A stretch of DNA of 64,000 nt from Burkholderia oklahomensis C6786 (GCF_000959365.1 NZ_CP009556.1:2852001-2916000); one strand, 5' to 3'; positions 46,262-56,022 are shown, counted from the first letter of the stretch. The notes: generated by a model not told the origin, from the sequence alone. A program made the numbers and translations.

Positions 46262-47421
46262 ATACCCAACAACAACAACAACGTCGCGCGGTGATCGTCG
46301 GCGGGTCGCTCGGCGGCCTGTTCGCCGCGACATCGCTCCGCTCGATCGGCTGGGACGTCGACGTCTTCGAACGCTCGCCGCACGATCTCGACAGCCGGGG
46401 CGGCGGGCTCGTCCTGCAGCCGGACGTGCTCGACGCATTCCGATTCGGCGGCATCGGCTACACCGGACCGCTCGGCGTACGAAGCGAATATCGTCAATTT
46501 CTCGACGCCCACGGCGAGATCACGCAACGCGAGCGGCTGCCGCAGACGCAGACTGCATGGAGCATGCTCTACGGCAAGCTCAAGGCGAGCCTGCCCGCCG
46601 GGAGGATCCGCTCAGGCGTCGCGTTGACCGACATCGTTCGGGAAAACGCCGAAATCCATGCGCGCTTCTCGGACGGCGCGGACGTACGGGCCGATCTGCT
46701 GATCGGCGCGGACGGCCCCGATTCGACGACGCGCCGTCTGCTGCTGCCGGGAAGCCTTCCCGCCTATGCCGGCTATGTCGCATGGCGCGGCCTCGTGCCC
46801 GAGCCGCGCCTCGACGCTGCAGCGGCCGCACGACTGACGAACGCGTTCACGTTCCAGCAGGAGGCGGGGCATCAACTGCTCGCGTATCTGATCCCCGGCG
46901 AGAACGGTTCGACCGTGCCGGGCGAACGGCGCTGGAATTGGGCGTGGTATCGCCGGCTGCCCGCGGGCGACGCGCTTCGCGCCGCCCTCACCGACCGTCA
47001 CGGCATCGTCCGCACGCACTCGATCCCGCCCGGCGCGATGAGCGATGCGCAGCGTGGCGGCCTGCTCGACGACGCCGCCACGCATCTCGCGCCCGCGCTT
47101 GCCGCGTTGATCGCGTCCACCGATGCGCCGTTCATGCAGATCATCCAGGACTACCGCGCGCCGCGCATGGCGTTCGGCCGCGCGGCGCTGCTCGGCGACG
47201 CGGCGTTCGTCGCGCGGCCGCACACGGGCGCGGGCACGGCGAAAGCGGCGGCGAACGCGGTGTCGCTCGCGCGCGCGCTCGATGCATCCGGCAACGACGT
47301 CGATCGCGCACTCGCCGCGTGGCAATCGACGCAATGGCGATACGGCGTGCAGTTGGCCAACTGGGGCATCGCGCTCGGCAAGCGGATCATGGGCGACGGC
47401 AATGCGGCGCGCGCGGCGTGA
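46258..47421 (+). CDS. FAD-dependent aromatic hydroxylase-like monooxygenase
   Basis: 387 residues. VIVGGSLGGLFAATSLRSIG is the FAD Rossmann motif; LLIGADGPDSTTRR is the DG motif; ALLGDAAFVARPHTGAGTAK is the GD motif. The pattern (about 390 residues, PHTGAG) resembles 2,6-dihydroxypyridine 3-monooxygenase and related hydroxylases. A run of five Gln at residues 4-8 is coded by CAA repeats. It is the second gene of an operon with the DsbA-like protein, probably controlled by the divergent LysR. Confidence 0.9.
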   Translation: MNTQQQQQRRAVIVGGSLGGLFAATSLRSIGWDVDVFERSPHDLDSRGGGLVLQPDVLDAFRFGGIGYTGPLGVRSEYRQFLDAHGEITQRERLPQTQTAWSMLYGKLKASLPAGRIRSGVALTDIVRENAEIHARFSDGADVRADLLIGADGPDSTTRRLLLPGSLPAYAGYVAWRGLVPEPRLDAAAAARLTNAFTFQQEAGHQLLAYLIPGENGSTVPGERRWNWAWYRRLPAGDALRAALTDRHGIVRTHSIPPGAMSDAQRGGLLDDAATHLAPALAALIASTDAPFMQIIQDYRAPRMAFGRAALLGDAAFVARPHTGAGTAKAAANAVSLARALDASGNDVDRALAAWQSTQWRYGVQLANWGIALGKRIMGDGNAARAA

Positions 47422-47939
47422 CGTGGGACGCTCGGGGCCGGCGGCGGCGATAGTGGATTCCGCATAGCGGGCGTCGCTCGCGCGGAGTCAGCGTCCATCG
47501 CGACCGACACGCATCGACGGACGCGTTGCCGCCGCGACGCATGCATTCCGCGGCGCGGTCACTCGCGCCGCGCGGCCGTCCGTCCAGCCGTGATCCGGCT
47601 TTGTCCGACGACGCGCCGAAGCCGCCGCTTCGGCGCGTTTCGTCTCGCCCCGGCATAGGACGACGCACCGCCCTCGTCACGGAGCGCGTTCCGCGACGCC
47701 CGCCCCCGACGCCCGCCATCGCCATCGCCATCGCCATCGCCATCGCCATCGCCATCGCCATCGACATCGACATCAAGCAGCGAATCCGCTCGGGCGAGAT
47801 CGGCCTCCGTGCAACGAAGCGCCGAAGCGATCGCCTCGGCGCATTGCGTTGCGACTCGATTCGACATGCGGCGGCGCGCCGCCGCCATCGGGACAGGGCG
47901 CGCCCCACAGCGCCGGCGAACAGCGCCGCGCAGCCGTGA
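47422..47939. other. Convergent intergenic region with 6-bp repeat
   Basis: 518 bases between the FAD monooxygenase and the old yellow enzyme gene. No gene was recognised; it holds the hexamer array listed next. Confidence 0.5.
47715..47774. repeat. 6-bp tandem repeat (GCCATC)8 followed by (GACATC)2
   Basis: Eight exact GCCATC hexamers (47715-47762) then two GACATC variants. It lies between convergent genes and is likely variable between strains. Confidence 0.92.
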
Positions 47940-49052
47940 TCAGGCAAGACTCGGGTAATCGATGTAGCCCGCTTCGGCCCCGCCGAAGAACGTCTGCGGG
48001 TCGGGCGCATTCAACGCATGTGCGCCGCGCAGTCGCGCCGGCAGATCCGGATTCGCAATGAACGCGCGGCCGAATGCGATCAGATCGGCGCGCCCGGTCG
48101 CGATCGCATGCTCGGCGCTCGCCGCATCGTAGCCGCCCGCGAGCATCAGCACCCCGCGATACGCGCGCCGCAGCGCAAGAATCAGCGCATCCCAGCGCGG
48201 ATCGACCTGCTCGTCCTTCATCGTGCCGACCACCGCCGGCTCGACCAGATGCAGGTAGGCAAGCGGCCAGTCGTTCAGGCGCCGCACGATGTAGCCGAAC
48301 GTCTGCTCGGGCGTGTCGTCGCCCATGCCCATGAATCGCCCCATCGGCGTCAGGCGCACCGCGACGCGTTCCGCGCCGATTTCGTCGCACACCGCGGCGA
48401 CGATCTCCAGCAGGAAGCGCGCGCGACGCTCGGCGCTGCCGCCGTACGCGTCGGTTCGGCGGTTGCTGTTCGAATTGATGAACTGGTCGATCAGATAGCC
48501 GTTGCCCGCATGAATCTCGACGCCGTCCATGCCCGCGGCGATCGCATTGCGCGCCGCCCGCCGGAAATCGTCGACGATCGCGTCGATCTCCGCGACCGTC
48601 AGCTCGCGCGGCACGGGCACGTCGGCCCATGCGCCCGCGCCGTCCGCATCGACGATGAACGTCCTCCCCGGCGCCGCGATCGCGCTCGGCGCGACGGGCG
48701 GCGCGCCGTCGGGCTGGAACACCGGATGCGACAAGCGCCCGACATGCCACAACTGCAGGAAGATCGTGCCGCCGCGCGCATGAACCGCGCGGCTCACTGC
48801 GCGCCAGCCGTCGATCTGGGCGTCGGTGTGGATGCCGGGCGTCCATGCGTAGCCCTGCCCCTGCTGGGAAATCTGCGTCGCCTCCGTGACGATCAGCGCG
48901 GCGCTCGCGCGCTGGCGGTAATACTCGACGTTCATCTGCGTCGGCACGTTGCCAGGCTGCCCGGCTCGCGAGCGGGTGAGCGGCGCCATCGCGACGCGAT
49001 GCGGCAGCGCGTGCGCGCCGACCTTGATCGGCTCGAAAAGATGGTCGTGCAT
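47940..49052 (-). CDS. nemA: Old yellow enzyme-family alkene reductase
   Basis: 370 residues, the usual OYE length. FEPIKVGAHALPHRVAMAPL at the start, TEATQISQQGQGY, LWHVGRLSHPVFQPDG, and VEIHAGNGYLIDQFINSNSN with the His/Asn substrate-binding pair. FMN enzymes of this family (NemA/XenB) reduce activated C=C bonds, N-ethylmaleimide and nitro compounds with NADPH. A GGAG site precedes the ATG by 7 bases. It is divergent from an MFS exporter. Confidence 0.93.
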   Translation of the reverse strand: MHDHLFEPIKVGAHALPHRVAMAPLTRSRAGQPGNVPTQMNVEYYRQRASAALIVTEATQISQQGQGYAWTPGIHTDAQIDGWRAVSRAVHARGGTIFLQLWHVGRLSHPVFQPDGAPPVAPSAIAAPGRTFIVDADGAGAWADVPVPRELTVAEIDAIVDDFRRAARNAIAAGMDGVEIHAGNGYLIDQFINSNSNRRTDAYGGSAERRARFLLEIVAAVCDEIGAERVAVRLTPMGRFMGMGDDTPEQTFGYIVRRLNDWPLAYLHLVEPAVVGTMKDEQVDPRWDALILALRRAYRGVLMLAGGYDAASAEHAIATGRADLIAFGRAFIANPDLPARLRGAHALNAPDPQTFFGGAEAGYIDYPSLA

Positions 49053-49452
49053 GAGTTTTCTCCGGTGCGTTTTCACGTTGATGAACACGTCGCCCGAATG
49101 GCGCGTGACCGAAGCATAGGTGCGGCGACTTTCCGCGGGAATGCGACGCCGCTGCAATCCGCCGTTGCGTTCGCGGCAAAGGCGGCGCGCGCGGGACACG
49201 TGTGGCGACGCGCCCATCCTGCCGGCATCCGCGCGCGCGTTGCGCACGGCGCAATGCCGGATTGCCGCCGCGCGCGATTCTCGATCGCGGCCATGCCGAA
49301 TAAGCTCAGTCCCACTCGACCACGCAACCGCGAATGCAGGCAAGCACGCTCCGCCTTCGCCGATGCCGCGTCGCCCGGCCCCGCCTGCCGCCCGATTCGT
49401 CGTCGGGCACGGCGGTCGCGCCCGACCCGTTTCATTCAACAGCGAGCACACC
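49053..49452. other. Divergent intergenic region between OYE and MFS genes
   Basis: 400 bases with no gene. It must hold both promoters; no clear elements or palindromes stood out. Confidence 0.35.
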
Positions 49453-50655
49453 ATGAACACCAACCTTGCCTCTCCGGCCGCGGCCGGAGTCATGCCGCGG
49501 ATGGCGCGCAGCCTGATCCTGCTGTTCGCCTTCAGTTGCGGCGCGATCGTCGCCAACCTCTATTACGCGCAGCCGATCATCGCGCTGATCGCGCCGGATC
49601 TTCACATGTCCGCCGGCATGGCGAGCCTCATCGTGTCGCTCACGCAGATCGGCTATGCGGCCGGCCTGTTCTTTCTCGTGCCGCTCGGCGATCTGGTCGA
49701 GAACAAGAAGCTGATGGTCGTCACCGCACTGATGTCGATCGCGAGCCTCGCGCTCGCCGCCGGCGTCCGCGAGCCGGGCGTGTTTCTCGTCGTGTCGCTG
49801 ATCGTCGGCTTCAGCTCGGTCGCGGTGCAGTTGCTGATCCCGCTCGCCGCGCATCTCGCGCCGAGCGAATCGCGCGGGCGCGTCGTCGGCACGATCATGA
49901 GCGGCCTCTTGCTCGGCATCCTGCTGTCGCGCCCCGTCGCGAGCTTCGTCGCCGACCACTTCGGCTGGCGCGCCGTGTTCGCGTTCGGCGCGATCACGAT
50001 GGCGATCGTGACCGTGCTGCTGATGCTGACGATCCCGAGCCGCCGGCCCGACCACAAGGCGACGTACGCGCAACTGATCCGCTCGCTCGAAAGGCTCGTC
50101 GCGACGCAGCCCGTGCTGCGCCAGCGCTCGCTCTACCAGGGCTTGATGTTCGGCTCGTTCAGCCTGTTCTGGACGGCCGTGCCGGTCGAGCTGATGAACC
50201 ACTATCATCTGTCGCAATCGGCGATTGCGCTGTTCTCGCTCGTCGGCGCGATGGGCGCGACGTCCGCCCCGATCGCCGGCCGCCTCGCCGACGCCGGCCA
50301 CGCCGCGCGCGCGACCGTCGTCGCGCTCGTGCTCGCGGCGGCGAGCTTCGCGCCGGTCCTGCTCGTTCCCGGCGTCGGCGTGGCGGGCCTCGTCGCGACC
50401 GGGATTCTGCTCGACTTCGCGGTGCAAATGAACATGGTGCTCGGCCAGCGGGAGATCTACGCGCTCGACGCGCACAGCCGCAATCGCCTGAACTCGATCT
50501 ACATGACGAGCATCTTCGTCGGCGGCGCGATCGGCTCGGCGCTCGCGAGCGTTCTCTACGAGCACGGCGGCTGGACCTGGATCGCGATCGTCGGCGCGCT
50601 CTTTCCGCTCGCGGCGCTCGCGCGTTTCATCGTCACGTCGCTGTCGGGACGATGA
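49453..50655 (+). CDS. MFS transporter (12-TM, sugar efflux/drug-type)
   Basis: 400 residues with about twelve membrane segments. YYAQPIIALIAPDL in TM1 region and the motif-A-like GLFFLVPLGDLVENKKLMV are typical of a subgroup of MFS exporters (YnfM/NepI-like) annotated as predicted arabinose or drug efflux. The start at 49453 (MNTNLASPAAAG) gives a short cytoplasmic lead into TM1. It is divergent from the old yellow enzyme gene, which suggests a shared response to an electrophile. Confidence 0.9.
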   Translation: MNTNLASPAAAGVMPRMARSLILLFAFSCGAIVANLYYAQPIIALIAPDLHMSAGMASLIVSLTQIGYAAGLFFLVPLGDLVENKKLMVVTALMSIASLALAAGVREPGVFLVVSLIVGFSSVAVQLLIPLAAHLAPSESRGRVVGTIMSGLLLGILLSRPVASFVADHFGWRAVFAFGAITMAIVTVLLMLTIPSRRPDHKATYAQLIRSLERLVATQPVLRQRSLYQGLMFGSFSLFWTAVPVELMNHYHLSQSAIALFSLVGAMGATSAPIAGRLADAGHAARATVVALVLAAASFAPVLLVPGVGVAGLVATGILLDFAVQMNMVLGQREIYALDAHSRNRLNSIYMTSIFVGGAIGSALASVLYEHGGWTWIAIVGALFPLAALARFIVTSLSGR

Positions 50656-51181
50656 AACGATTCGCGCGCGCACGTCGCCGGCCCCGATCGCACGGCCGCA
50701 TGCAAGTGAAACGGATCGGACAGGGCTGCGTTCCGCGACGGTCCGGCCGCTCGGCGGCGGCGCGCGCACCGGGCTTGCCGCATCGACATCCGGGCAGGCC
50801 GCGTGTACGCGCGGCGTCGCACATCCGAAACCGCGCATCGCTACCCAGCGCCCGCCTGGCAGACTGGAACCGTTGCACGTACAATCCGCCCGGAACAATC
50901 GGGAAGATCCGGCGACGCGACGCAGCCCCGCCCGCCGGATCGCAGCCGGCATCGGCGAGCGGCCGCGTCGCGCGTTCGACCGCCGCCGCCGCTCGCCGTT
51001 CGTGCCGGTACGCCGCGCAGCCCACGCGTTCGCACGACGCTTTCGCACCGCAAACGGGCACGGTGCGGAATTCGCGAAGCGCAACCCGCCGACCGGCCGG
51101 CGCCGATGCGGCACGCCACGGCGCACCGGATGCGAATGCCCGCTCACGACATGCCCGCCCCACTGCTGCGGAAATCGCTCC
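50656..51181. other. Gap upstream of AraC gene
   Basis: 526 bases without a recognised gene, hairpin or promoter. An open frame running into the AraC gene from 50873 has no family-like sequence and is not taken as its N-terminus. Confidence 0.35.
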
Positions 51182-52084
51182 ATGAGCTCGCTTGCACGCC
51201 ATTCGCCGCCGCAAACGATCGCGAAAGACTCGCTGGGCTGCACGTCGAGCGGCTTTCTGACGAACATCGAGCGTGAGACGGCGCTGTTCAGGTTCTACCG
51301 CAAGCACAGGGCCGGCTTGCGCCTCGAGCAGGTCTCGACGCCGGCCTCCGGACGCGGCATCCTGATCGGCATTTCGTTGTCCGACGGACATCGCCGGAAG
51401 ATCTTCCGCGGCAGCCGTTCGGCGACGCACGATTTCCGGGTCGATTCGATCTACGCGCGCGACTTCTCCGAAGACTACCGCGCGGACATGGCGTCGAATT
51501 TCAATTTCACGCTGGTCGAGCTGTCGCCGGCGTTCCTCGACGGCCTCGCCGACGGCAGCCGCCACACGCACCTCGACGGCATCGCGTCGACGGTCGCGCA
51601 CGACGACCGCCTGCTCGGCCAGCTCGGACGCGCGCTCGCGCTGGCGATGCAATCGGACGACGCGGCCGATGCGATGCTCCTCGATCAGTTGGGCATCGCG
51701 ATCGGCACGCACGCGATGCACGCCTACGGCGGCATGCCGTGCGACGAGCCGAAGCAGCGGCAGCGCCTGTCCGCGCAGCTCGAGATGCGTGCGAAGGAGA
51801 TGCTGACGACGGGCGCGATGTCGATCGACGAAGTCGCGAATGCGTGCCGCGTGTCGCGCGGATACTTCATCAAGGCGTTCAGCGCGACGACGGGCAAGAC
51901 GCCGCATCAGTGGCTCATCGAGCAGCGCATCGATACCGCGAAGCACCTGCTCGCGCACGGCGACTGGTCGCTCGCGCGCATCGCCGAGCATTGCGGCTTC
52001 TCGAGCCAGAGCCATTTCACGCAGACGTTCACGAAGGTCGTCGGCGGGCCGCCCGGCGGATGGCGACGGCGCGCACGCGCCTGA
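51182..52084 (+). CDS. AraC-family transcriptional regulator
   Basis: 300 residues. The C-terminal 100 residues contain two HTH motifs: MSIDEVANACRVSRGYFIKA and DWSLARIAEHCGFSSQSHFT. The N-terminal part has no recognised ligand domain. Its HTH region closely resembles that of the convergent AraC protein at 52136 (both have SRxYFIKAF and TPHxWL), so the two may be paralogues. The targets are unknown; the MFS gene upstream is one candidate. Confidence 0.88.
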   Translation: MSSLARHSPPQTIAKDSLGCTSSGFLTNIERETALFRFYRKHRAGLRLEQVSTPASGRGILIGISLSDGHRRKIFRGSRSATHDFRVDSIYARDFSEDYRADMASNFNFTLVELSPAFLDGLADGSRHTHLDGIASTVAHDDRLLGQLGRALALAMQSDDAADAMLLDQLGIAIGTHAMHAYGGMPCDEPKQRQRLSAQLEMRAKEMLTTGAMSIDEVANACRVSRGYFIKAFSATTGKTPHQWLIEQRIDTAKHLLAHGDWSLARIAEHCGFSSQSHFTQTFTKVVGGPPGGWRRRARA

Positions 52085-52135
52085 TCGAGCGCGCGCGACG
52101 CGCTCTGTTGACTTCGCCGCGACGCGACGCGTCGT

Positions 52136-53080
52136 CTACTTCCGGTTCACGCGCCGCCACGCGGCGGGCGGCGTGCCGATCATGCTGGTGAAGACGCGCG
52201 TCAGGTGCGCCTGATCCGAGAAGCCGCACTGATTCGCGATGTCGGCGATCGGTTCGGAGTTCGACAGCAGGCTGCGCTTGACGCGCTCGATCTTGTGCTC
52301 GAGCAGCCATCGATGCGGCGTCGTGCCGACCGTCTGCCGGAACGCCTTGATGAAGTAGCTGCGCGACAGGCCGCACGCGGACGCGACCTGCGAGATCGGC
52401 ACTTCGCCGGCGACGTTCTCGGTGAGGATCGCCTTCGCCCGCTCCAGTTGCCAGCCGGCGAGCCCGCCCTTCGCGGGCGCGTTCGGTGCGACCACGCCGT
52501 ATTTCTGGACGATTTGGATCTGCATCGCGCGCGCGACATGGCCCGCCAGCAGCGGACTGCGCGGCGACGTCCCGGCCGACGCGCTCAGCAGCACGCCGAC
52601 GAGACACTGCAGCACCGCATCGTGGCTGTCGTCCGGACAGGCCAGTTCGCGAACGCCGCCCATCCGCATTTCGGCGGCCAGCTCGAGCAGCGTTCGGCGC
52701 GGCAGCGCATGAAAGAGCATGTCGAACGGCTGATGCAGATCCGCGCGAAACGGTTCGTCGTCCTGCCAGATTCGGACGGCGATGCGCGCATCGCGACACG
52801 GCGCGTCGTCGAGGCCCGATGACGCGCACGGCGGGCGCGCCGACAGCGACATGCCGATCAGGCAACTGTTGGCGGGCGGCATGAACTCGACGACGCCGAA
52901 GCCGTGCTCAGCATGGCGCACGCGTGTCAGCAAGACGGACGCACGACCGTCGACGCGCGCGTCGATCGTCTGCATCGTCGCGCCGCGAAACGCGTCGTGC
53001 AGACCCATTGGGGCGAAATCAGTGCAGTTCATCGTCAGGCTCGCAGGTGTGCTTGCTTCGGTGTCGGCAGATCGCCCCAT
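52136..53080 (-). CDS. AraC-family transcriptional regulator
   Basis: 314 residues with two C-terminal HTH motifs (VPISQVASACGLSRSYFIKA and EPIADIANQCGFSDQAHLTR). The start at 53080 has a GAGGAAA ribosome site; an upstream start at 53137 lacks one. It is convergent with the AraC gene at 51182 and divergent from the cyclic-nucleotide/oxidoreductase gene at 53342. Confidence 0.88.
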   Translation of the reverse strand: MGRSADTEASTPASLTMNCTDFAPMGLHDAFRGATMQTIDARVDGRASVLLTRVRHAEHGFGVVEFMPPANSCLIGMSLSARPPCASSGLDDAPCRDARIAVRIWQDDEPFRADLHQPFDMLFHALPRRTLLELAAEMRMGGVRELACPDDSHDAVLQCLVGVLLSASAGTSPRSPLLAGHVARAMQIQIVQKYGVVAPNAPAKGGLAGWQLERAKAILTENVAGEVPISQVASACGLSRSYFIKAFRQTVGTTPHRWLLEHKIERVKRSLLSNSEPIADIANQCGFSDQAHLTRVFTSMIGTPPAAWRRVNRK

Positions 53081-53341
53081 GGTTATTTCCTCAGTCGAGT
53101 TAAGGATAGTGGTCGATTGCGTCCGTCGATAGAACAAAGGTGTCCTTTTTACAAAAACGTCGACGGCGTTCGGCCCCGGCCAGTTGTCATTCGCGCGTCA
53201 AACGCGCATCATCTTCGCACCTTGCATGACCGCCGCCTCATGCCGGCAGCCTAGAGGAAACGCCTCAGCAACCTATACTCGACAAATCCGTCAGACCAGC
53301 AGCCGTCAGGCTGGGGCAACACTCACGCAAGCGCGCCTGCG

Positions 53342-54427
53342 ATGCAGCATGTCCCCGGCGGCGCACACTCACTGATGAATCACCTCCGAAACCTACTGGG
53401 GCATCTGAAGCACACCGATGACTTCGCCGCGTACAGGCTGCCGCAAGACCTGATCGAGCGCGCGTCCCGGTACGGTTCCGTCGTCGAAGTCGACAGCGGC
53501 GCGGCGCTGAGCGTCAGGGGGGCGCGCAGCGATCATCTCTACATCGTGCTCGACGGCGCGACCCGATGCGCTCCGCACGCGCACCTGCCGGTCCCGTTCG
53601 GCGTCGAGCACGGACCCGGCACCTTCACCGGCGAACTCGATCTGCTCAACGACGTCGCGTGCGAAGTCACCGTGGCCGCCTCGTCCGCGTGTCGTCTCGT
53701 GCAGATCCATCGCGCGACGCTCAAGCATCTGCTGCAAAGGGAACCGGACTTGCGCGACGTCCTCGTCCGCCTGCTCCTCCTTCGCCGCATCGGCCTGCTC
53801 GCCTCCGATCTTCCCGTCTCTTCTGCCGCATCTGCCGCATTGGCCGACCGCCGCCGCGACGCCGGGCACGAATTCGATCTGGCGATCGTCGGCAGCGGCG
53901 CAGCCGGCATGATCGCCGCCGCGCATGCCGCATCGCTGCGCCTGAACACCGTCGTCGTCGAAGGCCGGCTGCCCTTCGGGATTGACGACGAATTCGCGGC
54001 GCCCGGCGCGGCATCGCATCGGCAATTCGGCCCGCATCTGACGATCCGCAACCTCACCGTGCGCCTCGACTGCAACGCCTACCCGTTCGGCCTCGCGTCC
54101 CGCGACGGCGAACGCATCCACGCGCACACCGTCGTGATCGCGTCGTCGGTGCGCCCGCAATACAATCCGCGGCTCGCGCGCGTCGCGCTTCGCGCGAACA
54201 CCGAGTGGCTCGATGGCGCCGTCGACGTCGACGACAGCGGATTCGTCCGCACCGGACGAGCGGCGTCCGGCACGACCTTCGCCGCCGCGTTCGAAAGCTC
54301 GCAGCCCGGCGTGTTCGCGATCGGCGAAGCGCGCGCGGGGCCGCGGCGCTCGGCCGTCGAGAACATGTCGGAAGGCGCGGTCGTCGTCGAAGCGATTCGC
54401 CGCTTCATCCACGCGTATCCCGCGTGA
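53342..54427 (+). CDS. Cyclic-nucleotide-binding domain fused to a shortened thioredoxin-reductase-like domain
   Basis: 361 residues. Residues about 25-150 form a cNMP-binding beta-barrel (LYIVLDGATRC, GPGTFTGELDLLNDVACEVT, RLVQIHRATLKHLLQ). An FAD Rossmann motif follows (LAIVGSGAAGMIAAAHAASL, glycines at 184-189). Then DCNAYPFGLASRDGERIHAH and TVVIASSVRPQYNPRL run straight into TEWLDGAVDVDDSGFVRTG and FAIGEARAGPRRSAVENMSE. In related fusions (about 550 residues) a roughly 120-residue NADPH domain lies between these last two segments; here it is missing, and the FAD domain is also shortened, with no CxxC. It is either a degenerate enzyme or a sensor. The start is uncertain (Met12 at 53375 is an alternative). 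Confidence 0.75.
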   Translation: MQHVPGGAHSLMNHLRNLLGHLKHTDDFAAYRLPQDLIERASRYGSVVEVDSGAALSVRGARSDHLYIVLDGATRCAPHAHLPVPFGVEHGPGTFTGELDLLNDVACEVTVAASSACRLVQIHRATLKHLLQREPDLRDVLVRLLLLRRIGLLASDLPVSSAASAALADRRRDAGHEFDLAIVGSGAAGMIAAAHAASLRLNTVVVEGRLPFGIDDEFAAPGAASHRQFGPHLTIRNLTVRLDCNAYPFGLASRDGERIHAHTVVIASSVRPQYNPRLARVALRANTEWLDGAVDVDDSGFVRTGRAASGTTFAAAFESSQPGVFAIGEARAGPRRSAVENMSEGAVVVEAIRRFIHAYPA

Positions 54428-54456
54428 TCCGTGCGAGGCGGCGCACGCGCTTCCGC

Positions 54457-55137
54457 TCACATCGCCTTTTCCATCGCCTTTTCCTCGTCGACGAGCAGCG
54501 CGGCCGCGATCAGCATCGGCGGCAACGCGAACGCCCACACGCCGCCGATCAGATAGAGGCCCGCCGCCGCACCGCATCCAAGCGCGAACGTCACGACGGT
54601 CCACGCCATGTTCGCGAGCCGCGACGGTCCGCCCGCGCGCCACGCATCGTCGCCGACGAGACGGTTCGCCAGATGCAGCATCAGTTGCGTGACGGTTCCC
54701 GTCATCAGCGTCGTGGGCAGCGCGTCCGGCAAGTGCAGCCGATGAACCGCGTTCTGGATCGCCATCGCCATCACGAGGATCATCCCGGTCACGATCGCGG
54801 GCCACGCGTCGCCGTCCGCGAACGGACCCATGCGGATCGCAAGCGCGGCGCCGATGGCGAGCAGCAGCCACTGCGCGCCCAGCAGGATCTTCAGCGCCGG
54901 TGCGTGCGCGCGCAGCATCAAGCGGCGCGCCGCGCCCGCGGCGAGCACGACGACGCAGAAGACCGGCAGCGCCAGGAGCTTCGCGATGGCGCCCGTGCTT
55001 CCGGAAACCAGCGTCGCGCCGAGCGTGACGAAGTTGCCCGTCACGTGCGCGGTGAAGAGGCCTTGCAGCGCGAGAAAGCCCGCGGTATCGACGTAACCGC
55101 CGTTGAACGTGAGCAGCGAAGGCAGATTCAGTTTCAT
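54457..55137 (-). CDS. DUF1275 (YoaK-type) membrane protein
   Basis: 226 residues with about six hydrophobic segments. FNGGYVDTAGFLALQGLFTA followed by HVTGNFV is the signature of the YoaK/DUF1275 family, and AIQNAVHRLHLPDALPTTLM with TGTVTQL matches its second conserved block. The function is unknown. The C-terminus repeats MEKAMEKAM. It is convergent with the preceding gene. Confidence 0.9.
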   Translation of the reverse strand: MKLNLPSLLTFNGGYVDTAGFLALQGLFTAHVTGNFVTLGATLVSGSTGAIAKLLALPVFCVVVLAAGAARRLMLRAHAPALKILLGAQWLLLAIGAALAIRMGPFADGDAWPAIVTGMILVMAMAIQNAVHRLHLPDALPTTLMTGTVTQLMLHLANRLVGDDAWRAGGPSRLANMAWTVVTFALGCGAAAGLYLIGGVWAFALPPMLIAAALLVDEEKAMEKAM

Positions 55138-55296
55138 TGCATCGGGTTCCTGAAGAAAAGGATGAGCGCGCATGCGGATGCGATCCGCGCGGCGTCTGCG
55201 CGCGCTGCCCGCCACGCGCGGTCGGCGGCCGAACGGCGCGCGCGGCGCGCCCCGCGCAGCCGCCGTCCGCGCACAACCGCCCGAAGCGCGACGACG

Positions 55297-56022
55297 TCAC
55301 GCCCACTCGGCGGTGACTTCGATCGGCCGCAGATCGAACAGCAGGACTTCCGCCTGCTTGCCGTTCGCGATCCGCAACACCTGCTCGTCGCGAATCCGCG
55401 CGCCGTCGCCCGCCTGCTGCTCGACGCCGTTGACCGTCACCGACCCGCGCGCGACGTGAACGTACGCGAAGCGCCGAGCCGGCAGCACGAACTGCTCGCT
55501 CGCATCGCCGTCGAACAGGCCCGCGTAGATCCGCGTATCCTGGCGAATCTTCAACGAGCCGTCCTGCCCTTCCGGCGACACGATGAGGCGCAGCTTCCCG
55601 CGCTTTTCGTCGCCGCTCACGCTGGTCTGCTGATAGCGCGGCTCGACGCCCCGCACCGACGGCCCGATCCAGATCTGCAGGAAATGCACGGGCGTGTCCG
55701 CGGAATGGTTGAATTCGCTGTGCGCGATGCCCTTGCCCGCGCTCATCAGCTGCACGTCGCCCGGCACGATCACCGAGCCCGTGCCCATCGTGTCGCGGTG
55801 CTCGAGCGCGCCTTCGAGCACATACGACAGGATCTCCATGTCGCGATGGGGATGCATGCCGAAGCCGCGGCCGGGCGCGACGCGATCGTCGTTGATCACC
55901 AGCAGGTCCGAAAACCCGACTTGCGCCGGATCGTAGTATTCGGCGAACGAGAACGTGTGGCGCGAGCTGAGCCAGCCGTGTTCGGCGCGACCGCGTTGAT
56001 TTGCTGCTCTGACTTCAATCAT
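55297..56022 (-). CDS. Pirin-family protein
   Basis: 241 residues. Pirin signatures: HGWLSSRHTFSFAEYYDP, GFGMHPHRDMEILSYVLEGA (metal-binding HPH), LMSAGKGIAHSEFN (His/Glu) and LQIWIGP. Bacterial pirins of the YhaK/YhhW type have iron cupin folds and sometimes quercetinase activity. GAGG precedes the ATG. It is divergent from a LysR regulator, a very common pairing in proteobacteria, so control by that regulator is likely. Confidence 0.93.
   Translation of the reverse strand: MIEVRAANQRGRAEHGWLSSRHTFSFAEYYDPAQVGFSDLLVINDDRVAPGRGFGMHPHRDMEILSYVLEGALEHRDTMGTGSVIVPGDVQLMSAGKGIAHSEFNHSADTPVHFLQIWIGPSVRGVEPRYQQTSVSGDEKRGKLRLIVSPEGQDGSLKIRQDTRIYAGLFDGDASEQFVLPARRFAYVHVARGSVTVNGVEQQAGDGARIRDEQVLRIANGKQAEVLLFDLRPIEVTAEWA

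Noticed and set aside
48018..51185. A 1055-codon open frame on the plus strand
   Set aside because: It overlaps the old yellow enzyme (antisense) and the MFS gene (other frame), both with clear family motifs.
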